From Streptomyces termitum (GTDB lineage Bacteria > Actinomycetota > Actinomycetes > Streptomycetales > Streptomycetaceae): a stretch of 64,000 bases of DNA. Both the position numbers and the translations under genes were made by a program. Position 1 is the stretch's first letter; every line of letters starts with the position of its first letter. The stretch is taken from the NCBI RefSeq assembly GCF_014650175.1, contig NZ_BMUL01000003.1, positions 124,001 through 188,000 on the forward strand, given 5' to 3'. Below, piece after piece: positions 20,288 to 29,254 of this stretch. Below the pieces are notes generated by a model. The model did not search any database and had not been told where the DNA came from. It saw only the letters and a list, made by a program, of their open reading frames with translations.

Positions 20288-20397
20288 ACGGGACTGACGG
20301 AACGTCAGTCCCGTCTCGGTGCCTTACGCAGTGGCTGGGGGGCCCTTCCACGGCATCACGCTGCCCGAAACCGGGCAGCCATGTCATGGGAGGGCCC
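20288..20397 (+). terminator. Two intercistronic hairpins between SBP and permease genes
   Basis: A perfect 12-bp stem (20288-20299 with 20303-20314, loop GAA) is followed by a compound hairpin. In the second, 20340-20350 pairs with 20387-20397 with one irregularity, enclosing an 8-bp stem (20360-20367 with 20372-20379). Within an operon such structures usually give partial termination or protect the upstream message, raising binding-protein levels relative to permeases. Confidence 0.7.
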
Positions 20398-20432
20398 GTC
20401 GGCTGCGGCCGTCACATTTCAACGGAGGCATG

Positions 20433-21365
20433 ATGGGGCGCTATGTCGCACGACGACTGCTCCAGATGATCCCGGTTTTCTTCGGGACAACCCTGCTGAT
20501 CTTCCTCATGGTTCACAGCCTGCCCGGTGACCCCGTGCTGGCGATGTTCGGTGACAAGGGCGCGGATCCCGCGACCCTGGCCGCCAAGCGCCATGAGCTG
20601 GGTCTCGACAAGTCGCTCCCCGAGCAGTACTTCGTCTATATGCGGGACATGATCCTGCATCTCGACTTCGGTGACCAGATCCGCAACGGGCGCCCGGTGA
20701 CCGAGGTCCTCGGTGACGCGTTCCCCATCACGCTCCAGTTGGCCGCGCTGGCCTTCGTGTTCGAGCTGACCTTCGGTCTGGCCCTGGGCATCATCGGTGG
20801 CCTGCGCGCCGGCCGGCTCGCGGACAACGCGATCCTGCTCTTCACCCTCCTGATCATGTCGATCCCGGTCTTCGTGCTGGGCTACATCATCAAGATGGTC
20901 TTCGCGTTCAACCTCGGCTGGATCAGCCCCAACGTGAGCACCGTCCCGCAGTGGGACGAGCTCATCGCTCCGGCGGTCGTCCTCGGCGGCCTCTCGCTCG
21001 CCTACGTCGCCCGGCTCACCCGGACCTCGATGGCCGAGAACCTGCGCTCCGACTACATGCGCACCGCCGTCGCCAAGGGCCTGCCCAAGCGCCGCATCAT
21101 CGGTGTGCACCTGATGCGCAACTCCATGATCCCGGTCGTCACCCTCCTCGGCACCGACCTGGGCGCCCTCATGGGCGGCGCCGTCGTCACCGAGCAGATC
21201 TTCAACATCAAGGGCATCGGCGGCATCATCGCCGAGTCGATCTCCCGTCGCGAGGGCACGACCCTGGTCGGCCTCGTCACCATCCTGGTGCTCGTCTACC
21301 TCGTGACGAGCCTGCTCATCGACCTGCTGTACGCGGTCCTGGACCCGAGGATCCGGTATGCCTGA
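20433..21365 (+). CDS. OppB-type peptide ABC transporter permease, operon 1
   Basis: A 310-residue integral membrane permease with about six transmembrane helices. It opens with MGRYVARRLLQMIPVFFGTT, as DppB/OppB proteins do. The EAA loop that docks on the ATPases is RTAVAKGLPKRRIIGVHL (about residues 210-227), and it ends with DLLYAVLDPRIRY. Two ATGs are adjacent; I take the second (20433) because GGAGG at 20424-20428 is too close to the first, and because the paralogue at 26362 begins identically. The stop overlaps the next start by 8 bases. Confidence 0.93.
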   Translation: MGRYVARRLLQMIPVFFGTTLLIFLMVHSLPGDPVLAMFGDKGADPATLAAKRHELGLDKSLPEQYFVYMRDMILHLDFGDQIRNGRPVTEVLGDAFPITLQLAALAFVFELTFGLALGIIGGLRAGRLADNAILLFTLLIMSIPVFVLGYIIKMVFAFNLGWISPNVSTVPQWDELIAPAVVLGGLSLAYVARLTRTSMAENLRSDYMRTAVAKGLPKRRIIGVHLMRNSMIPVVTLLGTDLGALMGGAVVTEQIFNIKGIGGIIAESISRREGTTLVGLVTILVLVYLVTSLLIDLLYAVLDPRIRYA

Positions 21366-22311
21366 CGTGACCAAGACCGCCACCGCCGTCGAAGACGCCG
21401 TCGCACCCCCCTCGGCGCCGGAGTCGAAGGGCTCGCACAAGCAGGAGAAGGCCCGCTCCCTGTGGGGCGACGCCTGGCACGACCTGCGGCGCAACCCGTA
21501 CTTCATCGTGTCGTCCGCGCTCATCACGCTGCTGCTGGTGATCTCGGCCTTCCCGAGCCTCTTCACCAGCGCCTCGCCCACCATGGGCGACCTGAGCAAC
21601 CACTTCCTCGGCAAGGCGGAGCTCAGCAAGATCGGCTCCCCGGAGTGGCTGGGCTACGACCAGCAGGGCCGCTCCGTCTACGCCCGCCTGATCTACGGCA
21701 CCCGTGCCTCGGTCATGGTCGGCCTCTGCGTGACCGCGATCGTCGCCACCGTCGGCAGCATCATGGGCATGCTCGCCGGTTACTTCGGCGGCGTCTGGGA
21801 CGCGATCCTCTCCCGGATCACCGACGTCTTCTTCGGCATCCCGTTCCTGCTCGGCGCGATGGTCGTGCTCCAGTCCTTCACCGAGCGCACCATCTGGGTC
21901 GTCGTCTTCGCCCTGGCCTTCCTCGGCTGGACCCAGATCACCCGCGTCATGCGCGGTGCCGTGATCACGGTCAAGCACGCGGACTACGTCCACGCGGCCA
22001 AGGCGCTCGGCGCCGGCACCGTCCGGATCCTCTTCCGGCACATCCTGCCGAACGCCATGGCCCCGGTGATCGTCGTCGCGACCATCGCGCTCGGCGGCTA
22101 CATCTCGGCCGAGGCCACCCTGTCCTACCTGGGCCTGGGCCTCTCGGCCCCGACCGTGTCGTGGGGCGTCGACGTCTCCGCGGGCGTTGCGCAGATCCGT
22201 GTGGCCCCGCACGTGCTGCTCTGGCCGTCGATCATGCTGAGCCTCACCGTTCTGGCGTTCATCATGCTCGGCGAAGCCGTTCGCAACGCCCTCGACCCCA
22301 AGCTGCGCTGA
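21358..22311 (+). CDS. OppC-type peptide ABC transporter permease, operon 1
   Basis: The 317-residue second permease has a cytoplasmic N-terminus of about 45 residues including SLWGDAWHDLRRNP. The first membrane helix, an external loop and five further helices follow. The EAA motif is HAAKALGAGTVRILFRHILP and the end is GEAVRNALDPKLR. It pairs with the preceding OppB to form the channel. Its start overlaps the oppB stop in ATGCCTGA, implying translational coupling; operon 2 keeps exactly the same overlap. Confidence 0.93.
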   Translation: MPDVTKTATAVEDAVAPPSAPESKGSHKQEKARSLWGDAWHDLRRNPYFIVSSALITLLLVISAFPSLFTSASPTMGDLSNHFLGKAELSKIGSPEWLGYDQQGRSVYARLIYGTRASVMVGLCVTAIVATVGSIMGMLAGYFGGVWDAILSRITDVFFGIPFLLGAMVVLQSFTERTIWVVVFALAFLGWTQITRVMRGAVITVKHADYVHAAKALGAGTVRILFRHILPNAMAPVIVVATIALGGYISAEATLSYLGLGLSAPTVSWGVDVSAGVAQIRVAPHVLLWPSIMLSLTVLAFIMLGEAVRNALDPKLR

Positions 22312-22325
22312 GGAGGGCGTACAAC

Positions 22326-23381
22326 GTGAGCACCATCAACAAGAACGCGACCGTCCCGGCGCCGCGAGAGGGCGGCCACACCGGCCCGCTGCTCGAAGTG
22401 AAGGACCTGCACGTCGAGTTCCACACCCGCGACGGTGTGGCCAAGGCCGTCAACGGCGTCAACTACTCGGTGGACGCCGGCGAGACCCTCGCCGTCCTCG
22501 GCGAGTCCGGCTCCGGCAAGTCCGTCACCGCCCAGGCCATCATGGGCATCCTCGACATGCCGCCCGGCAAGATCCCGCAGGGCGAGATCCTGTTCCGCGG
22601 CGAGGACATGCTGAAGATGTCCGACGAGGAGCGGCGGAAGATCCGCGGCCGGAAGATCGCCATGATCTTCCAGGACGCGCTCTCCTCGCTGAACCCGGTC
22701 CTCTCCGTCGGCTACCAGCTCGGCGAGATGTTCCGCGTCCACCAGGGCCTGTCCAAGAAGGACGCGAAGACCAGGGCCATCGAGCTGATGGACAAGGTCA
22801 AGATCCCCGCCGCCAAGGCGCGGGTCAGCGACTACCCCCACCAGTTCTCCGGCGGCATGCGCCAGCGCATCATGATCGCCATGGCGCTCGCCCTGGAGCC
22901 CGAGCTGATCATCGCCGACGAGCCGACCACGGCCCTCGACGTGACGGTCCAGGCCCAGGTCATGGACCTCCTCGCGGAGCTCCAGCGCGAGTACAACATG
23001 GGCCTCATCCTGATCACCCACGACCTCGGCGTCGTCGCCGACGTCGCGGACAAGATCGCCGTGATGTACGCCGGCCGGATCGTCGAGCAGGCGCCCGTCC
23101 ACGAGCTGTACGCGCGCCCCGCCCACCCGTACACCCGGGGTCTGCTCGACTCGATCCCGCGCCTGGACCAGAAGGGCCAGGAGCTGTACGCGATCAAGGG
23201 CCTGCCGCCCAACCTGCTCAAGGTGCCCACGGGCTGCGCCTTCAACCCGCGCTGCCCCAAGGCCACCGACCTCTGCCGCACGGACATCCCGGCCCTGGTG
23301 CCGGTGACGGAGCAGGACGGGTCGGACCTGCCGGGCCGCAAGAGCGCCTGCCACTTCTGGAAGGAGACGATCCATGGCTGA
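22326..23381 (+). CDS. OppD-type peptide ABC transporter ATPase, operon 1
   Basis: A 351-residue cytoplasmic ATPase. It shows Walker A GESGSGKS, signature FSGGMRQR, Walker [13 protein letters not shown] and the switch [14 protein letters not shown]. The C-terminal oligopeptide-transporter extension has spaced cysteines ([15 protein letters not shown] and SACHFW); such clusters in related peptide importers have been found to bind a [4Fe-4S] centre. The GTG at 22326 follows GGAGG at 22312-22316. A 25-residue Ser/Asn/Thr-rich N-terminal extension is absent from the operon 2 copy. The stop overlaps the oppF start in ATGGCTGA. Confidence 0.94.
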   Translation: MSTINKNATVPAPREGGHTGPLLEVKDLHVEFHTRDGVAKAVNGVNYSVDAGETLAVLGESGSGKSVTAQAIMGILDMPPGKIPQGEILFRGEDMLKMSDEERRKIRGRKIAMIFQDALSSLNPVLSVGYQLGEMFRVHQGLSKKDAKTRAIELMDKVKIPAAKARVSDYPHQFSGGMRQRIMIAMALALEPELIIADEPTTALDVTVQAQVMDLLAELQREYNMGLILITHDLGVVADVADKIAVMYAGRIVEQAPVHELYARPAHPYTRGLLDSIPRLDQKGQELYAIKGLPPNLLKVPTGCAFNPRCPKATDLCRTDIPALVPVTEQDGSDLPGRKSACHFWKETIHG

Positions 23382-24462
23382 CCTCAGCACGAACGACGAG
23401 GCCGTGGCCGCCGCCCTGGACACCCCCGTCCGACGCGGTGAGCCGATCCTCCAGGTGCGCAACCTGAAGAAGCACTTCCCGCTCACGCAGGGCATCCTCT
23501 TCAAGAAGCAGGTCGGCGCGGTCAAGGCCGTGGACGGGGTCTCCTTCGACCTCTACCAGGGCGAGACCCTCGGCATCGTGGGCGAGTCCGGCTGCGGCAA
23601 GTCCACGGTCGCCAAGCTCCTGATGAACCTGGAGCGGGCCACCGCGGGCGAGGTCTTCTACAAGGGCCAGGACATCACCAAGCTGTCCGGGCGCGCGCTG
23701 AAGGCCGTCCGCCGGAACATCCAGATGGTGTTCCAGGACCCGTACACCTCGCTGAACCCGCGCATGACGGTCGGCGACATCATCGGCGAGACCTTCGACA
23801 TCCACCCCGAGGTGGCCCCGAAGGGCGAGCGGCGCCGCAAGGTGCAGGACCTCCTCGACGTGGTCGGCCTGAACCCCGAGTACATCAACCGGTACCCGCA
23901 CCAGTTCTCCGGCGGTCAGCGCCAGCGCATCGGCATCGCCCGCGGCCTCGCGCTCAACCCGGAGATCATCATCTGCGACGAGCCGGTCTCGGCCCTGGAC
24001 GTCTCCGTCCAGGCGCAGGTCATCAACCTGATGGAGAAGCTCCAGGACGAGTTCAACCTGTCCTACGTCTTCATCGCGCACGACCTGTCGATCGTCCGGC
24101 ACATCTCGGACCGCGTGGGCGTCATGTACCTCGGCAAGCTCGCCGAGATCGGTACGGACGAGGAGATCTACGAGCACCCCACGCACCCGTACACCCAGGC
24201 GCTGCTCTCCGCGGTGCCGGTGCCGGACCCGCAGGCGCGTGCCGACCGCGACCGGATCATCCTCACCGGTGACGTCCCGTCGCCGGCGAACCCGCCGTCG
24301 GGCTGCCGCTTCCGCACCCGCTGCTGGAAGGCGCAGGACAAGTGCGCCACCGAGCAGCCGGTGCTCGCGGTCCCGGAGCGGTTCCGCGGCCAGAAGACGC
24401 TCGCCGCCCACGAGTCGGCGTGCCACTTCGCCGAGGAGCGGGATGTCGTCCACGCGGGCTGA
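23374..24462 (+). CDS. OppF-type peptide ABC transporter ATPase, operon 1
   Basis: The 362-residue second ATPase forms a heterodimer with OppD. Key motifs are [36 protein letters not shown] and [15 protein letters not shown]. Between Walker A and the signature lies the OppF-typical [18 protein letters not shown]. The C-terminal Cys motif ([20 protein letters not shown]) is present. It is the last gene of operon 1 and a 16-bp terminator follows. Compared with the operon 2 copy it lacks the long acidic tail. Confidence 0.94.
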   Translation: MADLSTNDEAVAAALDTPVRRGEPILQVRNLKKHFPLTQGILFKKQVGAVKAVDGVSFDLYQGETLGIVGESGCGKSTVAKLLMNLERATAGEVFYKGQDITKLSGRALKAVRRNIQMVFQDPYTSLNPRMTVGDIIGETFDIHPEVAPKGERRRKVQDLLDVVGLNPEYINRYPHQFSGGQRQRIGIARGLALNPEIIICDEPVSALDVSVQAQVINLMEKLQDEFNLSYVFIAHDLSIVRHISDRVGVMYLGKLAEIGTDEEIYEHPTHPYTQALLSAVPVPDPQARADRDRIILTGDVPSPANPPSGCRFRTRCWKAQDKCATEQPVLAVPERFRGQKTLAAHESACHFAEERDVVHAG

Positions 24463-24486
24463 CCGACCGTGACAGTCCGAAGGGCC

Positions 24487-24523
24487 AGGGCCCCTCGCAC
24501 CCCCGCCGGGTGCGAGGGGCCCT
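24487..24523 (+). terminator. 16-bp perfect hairpin ending opp operon 1
   Basis: 24487-24502 pairs perfectly with 24508-24523 around a 5-base loop, immediately after oppF. It separates the two opp operons, so operon 2 needs its own promoter. Confidence 0.85.
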
Positions 24524-24584
24524 CCTCGTTCCCCCGGCGTCCGGGCCGCGCACCCACCCGGACGCCGTAAAAGTGCACACCCGT

Positions 24585-24602
24585 CAATATCGAGTGATAT
24601 TG
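24585..24602 (+). promoter_or_regulatory. AT-rich palindrome upstream of opp operon 2
   Basis: CAATATC (24585-24591) and GATATTG (24596-24602) form an inverted repeat around GAGT, 38 bases before the start of the second binding protein. It is strikingly AT-rich for this genome and sits where the core promoter should be. It is a good candidate operator or promoter element; the regulator is unknown. Confidence 0.5.
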
Positions 24603-24640
24603 GGGCCTAAGTCACGCTTAGGACAATCGGGAGGCACTCC

Positions 24641-26266
24641 ATGCGCGGAGCCACGCACGCCAAGTGGGCCGCACTGGCCACCGCCGTCGCCCTCGCGGCG
24701 ACCGCCTGCGGCGGCGGAGGGGACAGCGGCGGCGGAGGGGCCGACGGCATCGTGAGCTCCTCCTGGGGCGACCCGCAGAACCCGCTGGAGCCGGCGAACA
24801 CCAATGAGGTCCAGGGCGGCAAGGTCCTGTCGATGATCTTCCGCGGTCTGAAGGAGTACGACCCGAAGACCGGCGAGGCCAAGGACATGCTCGCCGAGAA
24901 GATCGAGACCACCGACTCCACCAACTTCACCGTCACCGTCAAGGACGGCTGGACCTTCTCCAACGGCGAGAAGGTCACCGCCCAGTCCTTCGTCGACGCC
25001 TGGAACTACGGCGCCAACCTGAAGAACAACCAGAAGAACGCCTACTTCTTCGGCTACATCGACGGCTACGACAAGGTCCACCCCGACACGGGCGAGCCCA
25101 CCGCCGACACCCTCTCCGGCCTGAAGGTCACCGGCCCGCAGACCTTCACCATCAAGCTCTCCCAGAAGTTCTCGACCTTCCCCGACACCCTCGGGTACGC
25201 CGCCTTCGCCCCGCTCCCGAAGTCCTTCTTCGACGACCACGCCGGCTGGCTGTCGAAGCCCGTCGGCAACGGCCCGTACATGATCGACTCGTACTCCAAG
25301 GGCTCCCAGATGCAGCTCAAGCGCTGGGACGGCTACCCGGGCGACGACAAGGCGCAGAACGGCGGCATCACCCTCAAGGTCTACACGGACAACAACACCG
25401 CGTACACCGACCTCACCGCCGGCAACCTCGACCTCGTCGACGACATTCCGGCCTCGCAGCTCAAGAACGTCTCCGCCGACCTCGGCGACCGGTACATCAA
25501 CACCCCGGCCGGCATCATCCAGACCCTCGCCATCCCGTTCTACGACGCGAACTGGAACAAGCCCGGCCAGGAGAAGCTCCGCCAGGGCCTGTCGATGGCC
25601 ATCGACCGCCGGCAGATCACCGACACCATCTTCCAGAAGACCCGCACCCCGGCCGTCGACTGGACCTCACCGGTCCTCGGCGAGGAGGGCGGCTTCAAGG
25701 ACGTCTGCGGCGACTTCTGCAAGTACGACCCCGCCGAGGCGAAGAAGCTGGTCGCCGAGGGCGGCGGCATCCCCGGCGGCACGATGAAGATCTCGTACAA
25801 CGCCGACACCGGCTCCCACAAGGAGTGGGTGGACGCCGTCTGCAACTCCATCAACCGGGCCCTCGGCAACAACAACGCCTGCGTCGGCAACCCCGTCGGC
25901 ACCTTCGCCGACTACCGCAACCAGGTCACCACCCAGAAGCTCCAGGGGCCCTTCCGGGCCGGCTGGCAGATGGACTACCCGCTGATCCAGAACTTCCTCC
26001 AGCCGCTGTACTTCACCAACGCCTCGTCCAACGACGGCAAGTACACCAGCAAGAAGTTCGACGACCTGGTGAACCAGGCCAACGCCGAGACCGACATCAA
26101 GAAGGCCGTCGGCCTCTTCCAGCAGGCCGAGGGAGTCCTCCGGGACGACATGGGCGCCATCCCGCTCTGGTACCAGAACGGCAGCGCCGGCTACTCCGAC
26201 CGGGTCGAGAACGTCGCCCTCAACCCGTTCAGCGTCCCGGTCTACGGCCAGATCAAGGTCAAGTGA
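24641..26266 (+). CDS. Oligopeptide-binding lipoprotein, second opp operon
   Basis: A 541-residue lipoprotein, lipobox ATAC with acylated Cys23 and then a Gly-rich linker. The peptide-binding fold is complete: DGWTFSNGEKVTAQSFVDAW, KPVGNGPYMI, LRQGLSMAIDRRQITD, YNADTGSHKEWVDAVCNSIN and GAIPLWYQN. It is a paralogue of the SBP at 18614 but clearly more diverged than the two ATPase pairs, suggesting different peptide preferences. It carries several cysteines in the C-terminal half (DVCGDFC, NNACVG), possibly disulfides. GGGAGG lies at 24629-24634. It is an alternative BldKB candidate. Confidence 0.92.
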   Translation: MRGATHAKWAALATAVALAATACGGGGDSGGGGADGIVSSSWGDPQNPLEPANTNEVQGGKVLSMIFRGLKEYDPKTGEAKDMLAEKIETTDSTNFTVTVKDGWTFSNGEKVTAQSFVDAWNYGANLKNNQKNAYFFGYIDGYDKVHPDTGEPTADTLSGLKVTGPQTFTIKLSQKFSTFPDTLGYAAFAPLPKSFFDDHAGWLSKPVGNGPYMIDSYSKGSQMQLKRWDGYPGDDKAQNGGITLKVYTDNNTAYTDLTAGNLDLVDDIPASQLKNVSADLGDRYINTPAGIIQTLAIPFYDANWNKPGQEKLRQGLSMAIDRRQITDTIFQKTRTPAVDWTSPVLGEEGGFKDVCGDFCKYDPAEAKKLVAEGGGIPGGTMKISYNADTGSHKEWVDAVCNSINRALGNNNACVGNPVGTFADYRNQVTTQKLQGPFRAGWQMDYPLIQNFLQPLYFTNASSNDGKYTSKKFDDLVNQANAETDIKKAVGLFQQAEGVLRDDMGAIPLWYQNGSAGYSDRVENVALNPFSVPVYGQIKVK

Positions 26267-26295
26267 CCCGCCGGCCGTCGTAGCACATCGGCGCC

Positions 26296-26333
26296 GTACG
26301 GCCCGGCCCGCGGACCCCCGCGCCGGGCCGTAC
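26296..26333 (+). terminator. Intercistronic hairpin in opp operon 2
   Basis: 26296-26307 pairs perfectly with 26322-26333 (12 bp), and the 14-base loop contains a further GC pairing. It occupies the same position as the hairpins in operon 1, between the binding-protein and oppB genes, but has a different sequence. Confidence 0.75.
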
Positions 26334-26361
26334 GCCTTCCTCCAACCCACCGGAGCCCCCC

Positions 26362-27285
26362 ATGGGTCGATACGTGATCCGGCGGCTGCTGCAGATGATC
26401 CCGGTCTTCTTCGGCGCCACGCTGTTGATCTTCCTGATGGTGAACGTGATGGGCGACCCCATCGCCGGACTGTGCGGCGACCGCGCGTGCGACCCGGCGA
26501 CCGCCGCCCAGCTGAAGAAGGAGTTCGGCCTCGACAAGCCCGTCTGGCAGCAGTACCTGACCTACATGGGCAACGTCTTCACCGGCGACTTCGGCACCGC
26601 CTTCAACGGCCAGCCCGTCACCGAGCTGATGGCGCAGTCCTTCCCGGTCACCCTGCGCCTCACCATCGTCGCCATCCTCTTCGAGATCGTCATCGGCATC
26701 AGCCTCGGCGTCGTCACCGGCCTCAAGCGCGGCCGCCCCGTCGACACCACCGTCCTGCTGCTGACCCTGGTCGTCCTCTCCGTCCCCACCTTCGTCACCG
26801 GCCTCCTGGTGCAGCTGCTCCTCGGCGTGAAGTGGGGCTGGATCAAACCGGCCGTCTCGCCCGAGGCCACCTTCAGCGAGCTGATCGTCCCCGGCCTCGT
26901 CCTCGCCTCCGTCTCCCTCGCGTACGTCACCCGGCTCACCCGCACCTCGATCGCCGAGAACAAGCGCGCCGACTACGTCCGCACCGCCGTCGCCAAGGGC
27001 CTCCCGCGCCGCCGGGTCATCAGCCGCCACCTGCTGCGCAACAGCCTCATCCCGGTGGTCACCTTCATCGGCGCCGACGTCGGCGCCCTCATGGGCGGGG
27101 CCATCGTCACCGAGCGGATCTTCAACATCCACGGCGTCGGCCTCCAGCTCTACAACGGCATCGTCCGCCAGAGCACCCAGACCGTGGTCGGCTTCGTGAC
27201 GATCCTCGTCCTCATCTTCCTGCTGGCCAACCTCCTGGTGGACCTCCTGTACGCCGTCCTGGACCCGAGGATTCGCTATGCCTGA
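26362..27285 (+). CDS. OppB-type peptide ABC transporter permease, operon 2
   Basis: A 307-residue permease opening with MGRYVIRRLLQMIPVFFGAT. It has six predicted helices, the EAA loop RTAVAKGLPRRRVISRHLL, and the same DLLYAVLDPRIRYA ending as operon 1. The periplasmic segment CGDRACDPATAAQ contains two cysteines that are absent from the first copy. GGAG lies just before the ATG. It overlaps oppC by 8 bases (ATGCCTGA). Confidence 0.93.
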   Translation: MGRYVIRRLLQMIPVFFGATLLIFLMVNVMGDPIAGLCGDRACDPATAAQLKKEFGLDKPVWQQYLTYMGNVFTGDFGTAFNGQPVTELMAQSFPVTLRLTIVAILFEIVIGISLGVVTGLKRGRPVDTTVLLLTLVVLSVPTFVTGLLVQLLLGVKWGWIKPAVSPEATFSELIVPGLVLASVSLAYVTRLTRTSIAENKRADYVRTAVAKGLPRRRVISRHLLRNSLIPVVTFIGADVGALMGGAIVTERIFNIHGVGLQLYNGIVRQSTQTVVGFVTILVLIFLLANLLVDLLYAVLDPRIRYA

Positions 27286-28264
27286 GCCGATCGAGCCGTA
27301 CGAAGAGGGCCGCGCCATCGCCGCCACCGGAGGCGGCGGGGCCACCGACCTCGCCATGGCCGAGGCCGAGACCCTGGAGAAGACCCCCGGCGGCCCCAAG
27401 GGCACCGGACCCGACAAGAAGCCCCGCTCCCTGTGGTCCGACGCCTGGCACGACCTGCGCCGCAACCCCGTCTTCATCGTCTCCGGACTGATCATCCTCT
27501 TCCTGGTGGTCATCTCCATCTGGCCGTCCCTGATCGCCTCCGGCGACCCCCTCGACTGCGACCTCGCCAAGGCGCAGGAGGGCTCCCAGCCCGGCCACCC
27601 CTTCGGCTTCAACGGCCAGGGCTGCGACGTCTACACCCGCACCGTCTACGGCGCCCGCACCTCCGTCACCGTCGGCGTCCTCGCCACCCTCGGCGTCGCC
27701 CTCCTCGGCTCCGTCCTCGGCGGCCTCGCCGGCTTCTTCGGCGGCGCCTGGGACGGCGTCCTCTCCCGCATCACCGACGTCTTCTTCGCCATCCCCGTCG
27801 TCCTCGGCGGCCTGGTCCTGCTCTCCGTCGTCACCAGCTCCACCGTCTGGCCCGTCATCGGCTTCATGGTGCTGCTCGGCTGGCCGCAGATCTCCCGCAT
27901 CGCCCGCGGTTCGGTGATCACCGCGAAACAGAACGACTACGTGCAGGCCGCCCGCGCGCTCGGCGCCTCCAACTCCCGGATGCTGCTGCGGCACATCACG
28001 CCCAACGCCGTCGCGCCCGTCATCGTCGTCGCCACCATCGCGCTCGGCACGTACATCGCCCTGGAGGCGACGCTCTCGTACCTCGGCGTCGGCCTCAAGC
28101 CGCCCACCGTCTCCTGGGGCATCGACATCTCCTCGGCCTCGCAGTACGTCCGCAACGCCCCGCACATGCTGCTCTGGCCCGCCGGCGCCCTCGCGATCAC
28201 CGTGCTCGCCTTCATCATGCTCGGCGACGCCGTCCGCGACGCCCTCGACCCGAAGCTGAGGTAG
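27278..28264 (+). CDS. OppC-type peptide ABC transporter permease, operon 2
   Basis: A 328-residue permease. It keeps the cytoplasmic lead SLWSDAWHDLRRNP and the EAA motif QAARALGASNSRMLLRHITP, and ends in GDAVRDALDPKLR. Its N-terminal tail is longer and more acidic than in operon 1. The external loop carries LDCDLAKAQEGSQPG and GQGCDV, two cysteines that may form a disulfide. It probably pairs with the operon 2 OppB. Confidence 0.93.
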   Translation: MPEPIEPYEEGRAIAATGGGGATDLAMAEAETLEKTPGGPKGTGPDKKPRSLWSDAWHDLRRNPVFIVSGLIILFLVVISIWPSLIASGDPLDCDLAKAQEGSQPGHPFGFNGQGCDVYTRTVYGARTSVTVGVLATLGVALLGSVLGGLAGFFGGAWDGVLSRITDVFFAIPVVLGGLVLLSVVTSSTVWPVIGFMVLLGWPQISRIARGSVITAKQNDYVQAARALGASNSRMLLRHITPNAVAPVIVVATIALGTYIALEATLSYLGVGLKPPTVSWGIDISSASQYVRNAPHMLLWPAGALAITVLAFIMLGDAVRDALDPKLR

Positions 28265-28270
28265 GGACCC

Positions 28271-29254
28271 ATGCTGCTCGAAGTGCGCGACCTGCACGTG
28301 GAGTTCCACACCCGCGACGGCGTCGCGAAGGCCGTCAACGGCGTCAACTACTCGGTGGACGCCGGCGAGACCCTCGCCGTCCTCGGCGAGTCCGGCTCCG
28401 GCAAGTCCGTCACCGCCCAGGCCGTGATGGGCATCCTCGACATCCCTCCCGGCAAGATCCCCCAGGGCGAGATCCTCTTCAAGGGAGAGGACCTCCTCAA
28501 GCTCAAGGAGGACGAGCGCAGGAAGGTCCGCGGCGCCAAGATGGCGATGATCTTCCAGGACGCGCTCTCCTCGCTCAACCCCGTCCTCTCCGTCGGCGAG
28601 CAGCTCGGCGAGATGTTCATCGTCCACAAGGGGATGAGCAAGAAGGACGCCCGCGCCAAGGCCGTCGAACTCATGGACCGGGTTCGCATCCCCGCCGCCA
28701 AGGAACGCGTCGGCCAGTACCCCCACCAGTTCTCCGGCGGCATGCGCCAGCGCATCATGATCGCCATGGCGCTCGCCCTCGAACCCGAGCTGATCATCGC
28801 CGACGAGCCCACCACCGCCCTCGACGTCACCGTCCAGGCCCAGGTCATGGACCTCCTCGCCGAGCTCCAGCGCGAACTCAACATGGGCCTCATCCTCATC
28901 ACCCACGACCTCGGCGTCGTCGCCGACGTCGCCGACAAGATCGCCGTCATGTACGCCGGCCGGATCGTCGAACAGGCCCCCGTCCACGAGATCTACAAGG
29001 CCCCCGCCCACCCCTACACCCGCGGCCTGCTTGACTCCATCCCGCGCCTGGACCAGAAGGGCCAGGAGCTGTACGCGATCAAGGGCCTGCCGCCCAACCT
29101 GCTCGCCATCCCGCCCGGCTGCGCCTTCAACCCGCGCTGCCCGATGGCCCAGGACGTCTGCCGCACCGACGTCCCCCCGCTGTACGAGGTCACCGAGTCG
29201 CCCGTGCCGCGCTCCAGCGCCTGCCACTTCTGGAAGGAGTGCCTCCATGGCTGA
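28271..29254 (+). CDS. OppD-type peptide ABC transporter ATPase, operon 2
   Basis: A 327-residue ATPase starting directly at [17 protein letters not shown], without the N-terminal extension of its paralogue. Motifs are [16 protein letters not shown] and [12 protein letters not shown], plus C-terminal cysteines [15 protein letters not shown] and SACHFW. Long stretches are identical to the operon 1 OppD, far more than between the binding proteins. The ATG is only 6 bases after the oppC stop. It overlaps oppF in ATGGCTGA. Confidence 0.94.
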   Translation: MLLEVRDLHVEFHTRDGVAKAVNGVNYSVDAGETLAVLGESGSGKSVTAQAVMGILDIPPGKIPQGEILFKGEDLLKLKEDERRKVRGAKMAMIFQDALSSLNPVLSVGEQLGEMFIVHKGMSKKDARAKAVELMDRVRIPAAKERVGQYPHQFSGGMRQRIMIAMALALEPELIIADEPTTALDVTVQAQVMDLLAELQRELNMGLILITHDLGVVADVADKIAVMYAGRIVEQAPVHEIYKAPAHPYTRGLLDSIPRLDQKGQELYAIKGLPPNLLAIPPGCAFNPRCPMAQDVCRTDVPPLYEVTESPVPRSSACHFWKECLHG

